A stretch of DNA of 6,190 nucleotides from an uncultured Desulfobacteraceae bacterium (GCA_937982505.1 CALJLV010000237.1:1-6190), one strand, 5' to 3'. Counted from the stretch's first letter, positions 1 to 5,990 are shown. Translations and numbers: made by a program. Notes: generated by a model from the letters alone, not told the origin.

Positions 1-46
1 ACCACCGAGATCTACACTCTTTCCCTACACGACGCTCTTCCGATCT
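1..46 (+). other. Illumina TruSeq universal adapter (artefact)
   Basis: These 46 bases are identical, as I recall it, to the last 46 bases of the 58-base TruSeq universal adapter, from ACCACCGAGATC through the sequencing-primer end CTCTTCCGATCT. They are synthetic library sequence carried into the assembly, not part of the genome. Genomic DNA starts at about base 47. The alaC ribosome-binding site and start codon lie to the right of the junction and are unaffected, but any upstream promoter or neighbour is missing. Confidence 0.97.
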
Positions 47-73
47 ACCCCCGGTCACCCCGAAGAGGACGCC

Positions 74-1240
74 ATGACCCGTTTTGCCCGACTCGATCGT
101 TTACCCCCCTATGTCTTCGCCACCGTCAACCAGATCAAGATGGAAGCGCGCCGGGCCGGCCAGGATATCATCGACATGGGGATGGGCAACCCGGATCTGG
201 GCACTCCCGATCACATCGTCGCCAAGATGGTCGAGGCGGCCCAGAAGTCCCACAACCATCGCTATTCGGCTTCCATGGGCATCACCCGGCTGCGGGTGGC
301 CATCGCCAACTGGTACCGCCAGCGCTTCGGGGTGGAGATCGATCCGGAAAACGAGGCCATCGTGACCATCGGGGTCAAGGAGGGGATGAGCCATCTGGTG
401 CTGGTGACCATCCGGCCCGGGGACGTGGTCTTCACCCCCAATCCCACCTATCCCATTCATCCGTTTTCGGCCATCATCGCCGGCGGGGATGTGCGCGGGA
501 TCCCCGTGGGGCCCGAACAGGACTTTTTCGACAACCTGCTGCACGCCACCCGCCAGACCTGGCCGCGGCCCAAGGTGCTGATCATCAGCTATCCCCACAA
601 CCCCACCACCGAGGTCGTGGAACTGGACTTTTTCCAGAAGATCGTGGACTTCGCCCGGGAGCACGACATCATGGTGATCCACGATTTCGCCTACGCCGAC
701 CTGGTCTTCGACGGCTACCAGGCCCCCAGTTTCCTGCAGGCCAAGGGCGCCAAGGAGGTGGGGGTGGAATTCTTCTCCCTGTCCAAGAGCTACAACATGC
801 CCGGGTGGCGGGTGGGGTTCTGCGTGGGCAACCCCGAGATCGTCTTCGCCCTCAAGCGCATCAAGAGTTACCTGGACTACGGGATCTTCCAGCCGATCCA
901 GATCGCCTCGATCATCGCCCTGGAAGGGGACCAGGGATGTGTCCAGCAGGTGCGCGACACCTACCAGGAGCGGCGCGACGCGCTGATCAACGGTTTGGCG
1001 CGCATCGGCTGGGAGGTGCCCAGCCCCAAGGGGACGATGTTCGTCTGGGCCCGGATCCCCGAAAAGCACCGCCACCTGGGGTCGGTGGAATTTTCCAAGT
1101 TTCTCATCCGCGAGGCCCAGGTGGCGGTGAGCCCGGGGCTCGGGTTCGGCGAGTACGGCGACGAGTACGTGCGTTTTGCCCTCATCGAGAACAAGATGCG
1201 CGTCAACCAGGGAATCCGCGGAATCCGCAAGATCATGTAG
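74..1240 (+). CDS. alaC: AlaC-like alanine/pyruvate aminotransferase (PLP fold type I)
   Basis: A 388-residue cytoplasmic class I/II aminotransferase that follows E. coli AlaC closely along its length. AlaC makes alanine from pyruvate using glutamate as amino donor. The N-terminus RLDRLPPYVF, the MGNPD motif (residues 37-41) and the Tyr-rich NPTYPIH segment (123-129) are family landmarks. The PLP site is intact: Asn176 in PHNPT, Asp204 in HDFAYAD with Tyr207, the Schiff-base lysine K238 in SLSKSYN, and Arg246 in GWR. Arg367 in VRFAL is the expected substrate-carboxylate arginine. The ATG at 74 is preceded by AGAGGA at 64-69. It lies 19 bases before hom and probably shares a transcript with it. 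The related LL-diaminopimelate aminotransferases look similar, so the exact substrate is less sure than the family; the tight match to AlaC favours alanine. The C-terminus is about 20 residues shorter than in E. coli, which looks natural. Confidence 0.9.
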   Translation: MTRFARLDRLPPYVFATVNQIKMEARRAGQDIIDMGMGNPDLGTPDHIVAKMVEAAQKSHNHRYSASMGITRLRVAIANWYRQRFGVEIDPENEAIVTIGVKEGMSHLVLVTIRPGDVVFTPNPTYPIHPFSAIIAGGDVRGIPVGPEQDFFDNLLHATRQTWPRPKVLIISYPHNPTTEVVELDFFQKIVDFAREHDIMVIHDFAYADLVFDGYQAPSFLQAKGAKEVGVEFFSLSKSYNMPGWRVGFCVGNPEIVFALKRIKSYLDYGIFQPIQIASIIALEGDQGCVQQVRDTYQERRDALINGLARIGWEVPSPKGTMFVWARIPEKHRHLGSVEFSKFLIREAQVAVSPGLGFGEYGDEYVRFALIENKMRVNQGIRGIRKIM

Positions 1241-1245
1241 GTTCT

Positions 1246-1249
1246 GGAG
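1246..1249 (+). promoter_or_regulatory. Ribosome-binding site deciding the hom start
   Basis: GGAG ten bases before the ATG at 1260. It supports that start over the upstream in-frame ATG at 1176, which would overlap alaC and add 28 residues unlike the family. Confidence 0.6.
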
Positions 1250-1259
1250 CGACTCAGAC

Positions 1260-2576
1260 ATGAAACCGATCAGGGTGGGACTTTTAGGCTGCGGCACCGT
1301 GGGCACGGGGGTCGCCCGGCTCCTGCTGGAACAGGCGGATCTCATCGCCGAACGCGTCGGCGCGCGCATCGAACTGCGGCGCATCGCCGACATCGACCTG
1401 GAGCGCGACCGCGGGCTGCGCCTGCCCGCAGGGGTCATGACCCGCGATGCCCACGCGGTGGTGGCCGATGCCGAGATCGACATCGTCGTGGAGATGATCG
1501 GCGGCCAGACCGTGGCCAGGGACCTGATCCTGGCGGCCATCGACGCCGGCAAGCCGGTGGTGACCGCCAACAAGGCCCTGCTGGCGGCCCAGGGCGACGA
1601 GATCTGCCGCCGGGCCGACCGCCGGGGGGTCGATCTGGGCTTCGAGGCCAGCGTGGGCGGGTGCATGCCCATCATCAAGAGCCTGCGAGAGGCCCTGGTG
1701 GGCAACCGGATCCGCTCCATGACGGGGATCCTCAACGGCACCTGCAACTACATCCTGACCCGCATCGCCGAAGACGGGAGCACCTTTGCCGAGGCCCTGG
1801 CCGCGGCCCAGGCCGAAGGCTATGCCGAGGCCGACCCCACTCTGGACGTGGAAGGATTCGACACCGCCCACAAGATCACCATCCTGGCCGCCCTGGCCTA
1901 CGGGATGCGCATCAATCTGGCCGACGTCTACGTGGAGGGGATCCGCCGTCTGACCCCCCTGGACATCCGCAACGCGGAGGAATTCGGCTATCGCATCAAG
2001 CTGCTGGCCATCAGCAAGGACAGGGACGGGTCCATCGAGGCGCGGGTTCATCCCACCATGATCCCCCAGGACAACATCCTGGCCAGCGTCCACGGACCGG
2101 TCAACGCCATCACCGTCACCGGGGATGCCAGCGGCGACATGATGCTCATGGGCCGCGGGGCCGGGATGATGCCCACCGCCAGCGCCGTGGTGAGCGACAT
2201 CGTGGACATGGCCCGCAACCGCCTCAGCGGGGTGCCCCGGCGGGTGCCCCTGCTGGGCTACCAGCCCGAGCGCATCCGGCCCATTCCGGTGCGGTCCATC
2301 GCGACCCTGCGCACCCACTACTACATCCGCATCATGGCCGCCGATCGGCCCGGGGTCCTTTCCAGCGTTTCGGGAATCCTCGGCGAGCATGACATCAGCA
2401 TCAAGAGCGTGACCCAGAAGGGGCGCCAGAGCACCGGTCCGGTGCCGGTGGTGATGCTCACCCACCGGGCCGAGGAAGCCGCGGTCCAGCAGGCCCTGGC
2501 GCGCATCACGCGCCTGGACGTGGTGGCCGAGCCGCCCATGCTGATCCGCATCGAGGACCCCAACGGCAGCGACTGA
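1260..2576 (+). CDS. hom: Homoserine dehydrogenase with C-terminal ACT domain
   Basis: A 438-residue cytoplasmic enzyme that reduces aspartate semialdehyde to homoserine with NAD(P)H, the branch point to threonine and methionine. Domains in order: Rossmann fold with GCGTVG at residues 10-15; ANKALLA with conserved Lys105; GFEASVGG (127-134); NGTCNYIL (159-166); the catalytic set Glu190, Asp196, Asp201 and Lys205, whose spacing matches the yeast enzyme; and an ACT domain from about residue 354, with DRPGVLSSVSGIL, expected to bind an amino-acid effector, most likely threonine. Length is typical of monofunctional Hom with ACT; there is no fused aspartokinase. An in-frame extension reaches back to 1176 inside alaC, but the ATG at 1260 gives the family N-terminus (MKPIRVGLLGCG) and has GGAG at 1246-1249. 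It sits between alaC and thrH on the same strand. Confidence 0.96.
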   Translation: MKPIRVGLLGCGTVGTGVARLLLEQADLIAERVGARIELRRIADIDLERDRGLRLPAGVMTRDAHAVVADAEIDIVVEMIGGQTVARDLILAAIDAGKPVVTANKALLAAQGDEICRRADRRGVDLGFEASVGGCMPIIKSLREALVGNRIRSMTGILNGTCNYILTRIAEDGSTFAEALAAAQAEGYAEADPTLDVEGFDTAHKITILAALAYGMRINLADVYVEGIRRLTPLDIRNAEEFGYRIKLLAISKDRDGSIEARVHPTMIPQDNILASVHGPVNAITVTGDASGDMMLMGRGAGMMPTASAVVSDIVDMARNRLSGVPRRVPLLGYQPERIRPIPVRSIATLRTHYYIRIMAADRPGVLSSVSGILGEHDISIKSVTQKGRQSTGPVPVVMLTHRAEEAAVQQALARITRLDVVAEPPMLIRIEDPNGSD

Positions 2577-2604
2577 CCCCGCCGGCCGGGTCTGGCTGCG
2601 TCCC

Positions 2605-2610
2605 AAGGAA
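2605..2610 (+). promoter_or_regulatory. Ribosome-binding site deciding the thrH start
   Basis: AAGGAA lies six bases before the ATG at 2617 and directly abuts the in-frame GTG at 2611. This spacing favours ATG 2617, which also gives the family-like N-terminus MYIVCSDLEG. Confidence 0.7.
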
Positions 2611-2616
2611 GTGTGC

Positions 2617-3234
2617 ATGTACATTGTCTGCAGTGATCTGGAAGGCGTCTTCACCCCCGAGGTATGGATCAACGTGGCCCAGCGCACCGGAATCGCCGAA
2701 CTGCGCCTGACCACCCGCGATATCGCCGACTACGACGAACTCATGCGCCGCCGGCTGGCGATCCTGGACCGGCACGGCCTCAAGCTGCCGGACATCCAGG
2801 CCGCCATCGAGGCCATGCCCCTGCTGGACGGGGCTCTGGAGTTTCTCGACTGGCTGCGCGAGCAGGCGGCGGTGATCATCGTCTCGGACACCTTCACCCA
2901 GTTCGCCGCCCCCCTGATGCGCAAGCTGGGCCGGCCGGCCCTGTTCTGCCATACCCTGGAGGTGGCCCCCGACGGGCGCATCTCGGCCTACCGCCTGCGC
3001 CAGGCGGATGCCAAACGGCGCACCGTGGAGGCCCTCCAGTCCCTCAACTACCGGGTCATCGCCATGGGCGACTCTTACAATGACATCCCCATGCTCGAGG
3101 CCGCCGAGCACGGCATCCTCTTCCGGCCGCCGCAGAACGTGGTGGACGAGCACCCCCGGTTTCCCGTGACCACCGACTACGGCGCGCTCAAGCAGCGTGT
3201 TGAGGGGATACTGGGGACGACAGAAGGGGGATGA
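2617..3234 (+). CDS. thrH: ThrH: phosphoserine phosphatase / homoserine phosphotransferase (HAD)
   Basis: A 205-residue HAD-superfamily protein that follows Pseudomonas ThrH along its whole length. In Pseudomonas aeruginosa ThrH removes phosphate from phosphoserine and can pass it to homoserine, giving O-phosphohomoserine. HAD motifs: Asp7-Leu-Glu9 (motif I, with the nucleophile Asp7 and the Glu typical of the SerB/ThrH group), Ser90-Asp91-Thr92 (II), Lys133 (III) and GDSYND at 151-156 (IV). The TTRDIADYDELM segment (33-44) and HGLKLPDIQ (53-61) belong to the cap region and match ThrH better than SerB. Lying 40 bases after hom, it plausibly supplies the homoserine phosphorylation step in place of ThrB. 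The start is ATG 2617; a GTG at 2611 would add two residues. Whether a separate serB or thrB exists elsewhere cannot be seen here. Confidence 0.92.
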   Translation: MYIVCSDLEGVFTPEVWINVAQRTGIAELRLTTRDIADYDELMRRRLAILDRHGLKLPDIQAAIEAMPLLDGALEFLDWLREQAAVIIVSDTFTQFAAPLMRKLGRPALFCHTLEVAPDGRISAYRLRQADAKRRTVEALQSLNYRVIAMGDSYNDIPMLEAAEHGILFRPPQNVVDEHPRFPVTTDYGALKQRVEGILGTTEGG

Positions 3235-3339
3235 CTCAAATTTGGAATGCGCCAGCCTGTCGAAGCTTGGGCCGCGGTCGAGGCTTTCAATGTCAGCGCG
3301 TTTCAGTCATTTGTCACTTTTGCTCCCTTACCAGGACCG

Positions 3340-4785
3340 ATGCTGGATTTTGCCACCTTCGACCAATGCCGCCTGCTGGTCATCGGCGACCTGATGCTGG
3401 ACGAGTACGTCTGGGGCGACGTGGAGCGCATCAGCCCCGAGGCGCCGGTCCAGGTGGTGGCCGTTGGCCGCGAGGACGCCACTTTGGGCGGGGCCGGCAA
3501 CGTGGCCGCCAACCTGGCGGCCCTGGGGGCCCGGACCGCGGTGGCCGGGGTGGCCGGAGACGACCGGCACGGCGCGCTGCTCATCGAGCGCTTCCAGCGC
3601 CTGGGGATCGACACCGGCGGCATCGTGGTGGAGCCCGGGCGCCCCACCACCCGCAAGACCCGCATCATCGCCGCCAGCCAGCAGGTGCTGCGCATCGATC
3701 GGGAAACCCGCCAGGCCGTGGCGCCCCGGACCGCCGGGGCGATCCAGGAATGGGTCCAGGCCCGGATGCCCGGAATCGACGCCGTCCTGATCTCGGATTA
3801 CGGCAAGGGACTGCTCAGCGAGGCGCTTCTGGAGGGGATCATGGCCGCGGCCCGGCGCCATGCCCGTCCGGTTCTGGTGGACCCCAAGGGGACCGACTAC
3901 AGCCGCTATGCCGGCGCCACCCTCCTGACCCCCAACCGCAAGGAGGCGGCCCTGGCCGCCGGGGTGCCCATCGTGGATGCGGCCTCTCTGGCGCAGGCGG
4001 CCGCCCGGATCATGGCGGACGCCCGGCTGGACCGGCTCCTGATTACCTGCGGAGCCGACGGGATGGTCCTTTTTTCACGCCATGGCGCTGCCTGCAGCAT
4101 CCGTAGCGAGGCGCGGCAGGTCTTCGACGTCTCGGGGGCCGGCGATACGGTCCTGGCGGTGGTCGGCCTGGCCCTGGCGGCCGGGGCCGACCTGGTGGAG
4201 GCCGCCACCCTGGCCAACGGCGCCGCGGGCATCGTGGTGGGCAAGGTCGGCACCGCCACCGTCAGCCGCAAGGAACTGGCCCTGGCCCGCCAGCCCCACG
4301 ACGCCGAGCAGTGCGGCCACAAGCACCTGGATTTCAACGAGCTGGCCGAACGGGTGGCCGCGTTGCGCCGCGGGGGGCGGCGCATCGTTTTGACCAACGG
4401 CTGCTTCGATTTTCTGCATGCCGGCCACCTGCACCTCTTTACCGCCTCGCGGCGTCTCGGTGACGTACTGGTGGTGGCCATCGACGACGACGAGTCGGTG
4501 GCCGCCCTCAAGGGACCGGGCCGCCCGGTGATCAGCGCCCGCGAACGGGTGCGCACCCTGTGCGCCTTAGAGACGGTGGACGTGGTGGTGGTCTTTGCCA
4601 GCCGCCAGCTCGAGCGGCTCATCGACATCGTCCGGCCGGACGTGCTCACCAAGGGGGGCAACTACACGGCCGATCAGGTGGTGGGCCGCCGCCAGGTGGA
4701 GGCCCACGGCGGGCAGGTGGTGCTGATTCCCATCAGCCAAGGGATTTCCGCCTCCCGGGTCATCGAGCAAATCCGGCGGGGCTGA
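3340..4785 (+). CDS. hldE: HldE: bifunctional heptose-7-phosphate kinase / heptose-1-phosphate adenylyltransferase
   Basis: A 481-residue fused cytoplasmic enzyme for ADP-heptose, the inner-core lipopolysaccharide sugar donor (E. coli HldE has 477). The N-terminal ribokinase/PfkB-type kinase (about 1-315) phosphorylates D-glycero-beta-D-manno-heptose 7-phosphate at C1. It shows GDLMLDEYVWG (16-26), RISPEAPV (30-37), GGAGNVA (50-56), DPKGTDYSRY (181-190) and DVSGAGDT (263-270) with catalytic Asp269. After a short linker, the C-terminal cytidylyltransferase-like domain (about 345-481) adds AMP: TNGCFDFLHAGH (352-363) carries the HxGH motif, and KGGNY is at 438-442. The frame is open back to 3247, but the added 31 residues do not resemble the family, whereas MLDFATFDQ aligns with the E. 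coli start; AGGA at 3333-3336 is rather close to this ATG. A 105-base gap separates it from thrH, and yggU follows after 18 bases. No gmhA or gmhB is in view. Confidence 0.95.
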   Translation: MLDFATFDQCRLLVIGDLMLDEYVWGDVERISPEAPVQVVAVGREDATLGGAGNVAANLAALGARTAVAGVAGDDRHGALLIERFQRLGIDTGGIVVEPGRPTTRKTRIIAASQQVLRIDRETRQAVAPRTAGAIQEWVQARMPGIDAVLISDYGKGLLSEALLEGIMAAARRHARPVLVDPKGTDYSRYAGATLLTPNRKEAALAAGVPIVDAASLAQAAARIMADARLDRLLITCGADGMVLFSRHGAACSIRSEARQVFDVSGAGDTVLAVVGLALAAGADLVEAATLANGAAGIVVGKVGTATVSRKELALARQPHDAEQCGHKHLDFNELAERVAALRRGGRRIVLTNGCFDFLHAGHLHLFTASRRLGDVLVVAIDDDESVAALKGPGRPVISARERVRTLCALETVDVVVVFASRQLERLIDIVRPDVLTKGGNYTADQVVGRRQVEAHGGQVVLIPISQGISASRVIEQIRRG

Positions 4786-4803
4786 GCCTCCTCAGGAGCC
4801 CTG

Positions 4804-5127
4804 GTGAGCGATTCGACCCCATTTTACCGGCGCACCCCCGAGGGGATCGTGGTCAACGTCCTGGTCCAGCCCCGGGCGGGGCGCAACCAGTTGGCCGGCC
4901 TGCACGACGGGGCCATCAAGCTGCGCCTGACCGCCGCGCCGGTGGAGGGCGCCGCCAACAAGGCCTGCCTCGTCTTTCTGGCCAAGGCCCTGGGCACGGC
5001 CAGATCCCGGCTGGAGATCGTCGCCGGCCAGACCAGCCGCCGCAAGCAGGTCCTGGTGCGCTCCGGTCCGGACCTGGATCCGGAGGAGCTGGAGAAAATT
5101 ATCCGCCGCAGTCTGGTTGTCTCTTGA
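4804..5127 (+). CDS. yggU: YggU/DUF167 family protein (UPF0235)
   Basis: A 107-residue small soluble protein of the DUF167 (YggU) family, which is widespread and has no firmly assigned function. Family signatures are clear: VQPRAGR at residues 21-27, the APVEGAANK block at 45-53, and the basic GQTSRRK at 75-81, in the order known for the alpha/beta fold. There is no signal peptide or membrane segment. The start is a GTG at 4804 with AGGAG at 4794-4798, five bases upstream, a strong site. It follows hldE by 18 bases, so it is likely translated from the same message. Its TGA stop (5125-5127) lies inside the -35 box of the downstream tRNA promoter. In many genomes members sit near yggT or envelope genes; here the neighbours are hldE and tRNA-fMet, which does not settle a role. 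Confidence 0.9.
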   Translation: MSDSTPFYRRTPEGIVVNVLVQPRAGRNQLAGLHDGAIKLRLTAAPVEGAANKACLVFLAKALGTARSRLEIVAGQTSRRKQVLVRSGPDLDPEELEKIIRRSLVVS

Positions 5128-5150
5128 CATTTCGGCCCTCAGGGTCTAAT
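5124..5150 (+). promoter_or_regulatory. Sigma70-type promoter for tRNA-fMet
   Basis: A perfect -35 box TTGACA (5124-5129) and a -10 box TCTAAT (5145-5150, five of six consensus bases) are separated by 15 bases. That spacer is shorter than the usual 16-18. Transcription would start near 5157, about nine bases before the mature tRNA 5' end at 5166. The -35 box overlaps the yggU stop codon. Position directly before a stable-RNA gene strongly supports function. Confidence 0.75.
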
Positions 5151-5165
5151 TTGCGTCTTCGTTGA

Positions 5166-5242
<77 letters not shown>

Positions 5243-5252
5243 AAACAAAATC

Positions 5253-5286
5253 AAGGGGTTCCGATGAAAATCGGAACCCCTTTTTT
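5253..5286 (+). terminator. Rho-independent terminator after tRNA-fMet
   Basis: A perfect 13-bp stem (5253-5265 pairing with 5270-5282) is closed by a GAAA tetraloop (5266-5269) and runs into T5281-T5286. It begins ten bases after the tRNA CCA end. The stem starts with AA and ends with TT, so it could also act on the opposite strand, but there the T-tract is weaker. Confidence 0.95.
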
Positions 5287-5452
5287 GTGCCTGAAATTTC
5301 CATTCCCCGCGCTATTCCCCGCACATGGCGCCAAAACCGGGGTAAATCCCAGGCAAGGCCGCCGGGTGGTTCAACGACCTGGTGGTCGGTTTCGGATGGT
5401 TCCGGGGGTGACGACGGCCACTTTTTTCCGGGTGGCCGCGGCTGGATCATGG

Positions 5453-5531
5453 GGTGATTCGGTTGGAAAAGGTTGGAAAAATGGCGGCCGAGGCCTTCCG
5501 TTTCGTGAAGGTGACCTCGGGCCGGATCACC
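5453..5531. repeat. Long imperfect inverted repeat / hairpin
   Basis: The outer arms GGTGATTCGG (5453-5462) and CCGGATCACC (5522-5531) pair with one G-T wobble. Inside, CCGAGG (5488-5493) pairs with CCTCGG (5515-5520), and CCTTC (5494-5498) with GAAGG (5507-5511) around an eight-base loop. The left side carries an unpaired bulge made of the tandem 10-mer. It is not followed by a T-run, so it is not a standard terminator. Function is unknown: a DNA structure, an RNA element or the remains of a repeat are all possible. Confidence 0.5.
5461..5480. repeat. Tandem duplication of a 10-mer
   Basis: Two exact, adjacent copies of GGTTGGAAAA (5461-5470 and 5471-5480). It could be replication slippage or a paired protein-binding site; nothing else in the window repeats it. 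Confidence 0.85.
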
Positions 5532-5634
5532 ACACCCCTCGGTCCAGAACCTGAAGCCTCCCCTATCCCTTTTCATCGGGGTCCCGATTTGATTGGTCCC
5601 GCATTTTTGTCCCCATCTGACAATTCCACCTGGT

Positions 5635-5779
5635 AGCTTGCCCTGACAAAGGCCCGAAGTGGTTGACACCATGGCAGGGCTTTGGTAGCTTTTAGGGCAA
5701 ACTGAAAACAGGAGCGCGTCAATGTGAGGTTGCCGACGAGACCCTACCCCTCTTGCGAGATGGTGGGGTTTTCGTTTTT
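5635..5779 (+). ncRNA. Candidate structured RNA (possible HEARO/omega-RNA-like)
   Basis: A compact set of nested complementary segments without coding potential. Helix A: TTGCCCT (5638-5644) with AGGGCAA (5694-5700). Inside it, helix B: AAAG(G)CCC (5648-5655, one bulge) with GGGCTTT (5677-5683), capped by helix C: TGGT/ACCA (5660-5663, 5668-5671). GGCAA (5696-5700) could instead pair with TTGCC (5730-5734), a pseudoknot or switch. CGTC/GACG (5717-5720, 5735-5738) is a further short pair. The 3' end is a strong terminator-like hairpin with a TTTTCGTTTTT tail. The order GGCAAAC, GAGCGCG, GGTTGCCGACGAG, then a hairpin ending in TTTTCGTTTTT reminds me of HEARO RNAs, the omega RNAs that guide IscB nucleases. 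That resemblance is from memory and untested, and no iscB gene is present. A riboswitch or a non-functional remnant is also possible. Confidence 0.42.
5736..5779 (+). terminator. Terminator-like hairpin at the 3' end of the RNA candidate
   Basis: ACCCTACC (5741-5748) pairs with GGTGGGGT (5762-5769) through eight pairs, one of them T-G. An inner TCT/AGA stem (5751-5753, 5758-5760) closes a TGCG loop, and an outer ACGA/TCGT stem (5736-5739, 5772-5775) extends the base. T-runs at 5769-5772 and 5775-5779 follow the GC-rich part. Confidence 0.7.
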
Positions 5780-5813
5780 AGACAGATGGTTGTTCAATCC
5801 CATCAGGAAATAA

Positions 5814-5853
5814 GGTGGGGACAGGCAGTACCGGATTTTCAGATGCGATCCGG
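5814..5853. repeat. REP-like motif with hairpin
   Basis: GGTGGGGACAGGCA (5814-5827) is followed by CCGGAT (5831-5836) and its reverse complement ATCCGG (5848-5853), a six-bp stem with an 11-base loop. A conserved GGGGACAGGCA head next to a small palindrome is typical of dispersed intergenic repeats tied to Y1 (IS200-like, RAYT) transposases in GC-rich proteobacteria. I cannot count genome copies, and no transposase is in view. Confidence 0.35.
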
Positions 5854-5864
5854 CTTGATGTTAG

Positions 5865-5990
5865 CCACTGATTTGCCGAAACGCACGATATCGGACGTCT
5901 GGTTATCCGCCCGACAAACAGGAGAAGGCGACGCTGACGGTGCTGGAGCAGGCCGAAGTGCTGTGCCGGGATTGGGCGGAACAGAATTGA
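5865..5990 (+). pseudogene. hsdR: C-terminal remnant of a type I restriction HsdR subunit
   Basis: The frame ending at TGA 5988-5990 reads GYPPDKQEKAT (5901-5933), then VLEQAEVL (5940-5963) and ends DWAEQN. This YPPDKQEKAT...VLEQAE.L pattern is what I know as the extreme C-terminus of many type I restriction endonuclease R subunits, whose full proteins run to roughly 1,000 residues. Here the reading frame is closed upstream by TAG at 5862-5864, has no start codon or ribosome-binding site, and the bases before about 5889 show no HsdR-like sequence. So only about 30-35 C-terminal residues survive: a deletion or recombination scar, not a functional gene. The intact stop codon indicates the 3' end of the old gene. 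No hsdM or hsdS is in the window. Confidence 0.6.

Larger units (their letters stand above)
5287..5607. other. Gene-free stretch downstream of tRNA-fMet
   Basis: About 320 bases without a credible gene. Open frames cross it on both strands, but none has a recognisable motif, a good ribosome-binding site or a protein-like composition. It contains the tandem 10-mer at 5461-5480, the long imperfect hairpin at 5453-5531, and two copies of GGTCCCG (5580-5586, 5595-5601). I see no integrase gene and no clear second copy of the tRNA 3' end, so an island junction is not shown. Confidence 0.6.
5608..5823. repeat. Short inverted repeat flanking the structured-RNA candidate
   Basis: TGTCCCCA (5608-5615) and its exact reverse complement TGGGGACA (5816-5823) point toward each other across about 200 bases that contain the structured-RNA candidate. 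Eight bases is short and may be chance. The right copy sits in a motif that I associate with dispersed intergenic repeats, so the pair could be the ends of a small element. Confidence 0.3.

Noticed and set aside
101..1747. Minus-strand open frame of 548 codons opposite alaC and hom
   Set aside because: It spans two real genes; its low-complexity, His/Gly/Asp-rich composition is typical of antisense in high-GC DNA.
1284..2714. Minus-strand open frame of 476 codons opposite hom and thrH
   Set aside because: Shadow of conserved sense genes with intact catalytic motifs; no family resemblance of its own.
3297..3322. TTGTCA at 3311-3316 as a -35 box for hldE
   Set aside because: No acceptable -10 box lies 15-19 bases downstream before the start codon.
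5264..5554. Plus-strand open frame of 96 codons after the tRNA
   Set aside because: It begins inside the tRNA terminator and has no motif or ribosome-binding site.
5694..5720. Similarity of GGCAAAC to the c-di-GMP-I (GEMM) riboswitch core
   Set aside because: The obligatory GACGCAAAGCC segment and receptor arm are absent, and no gene follows.
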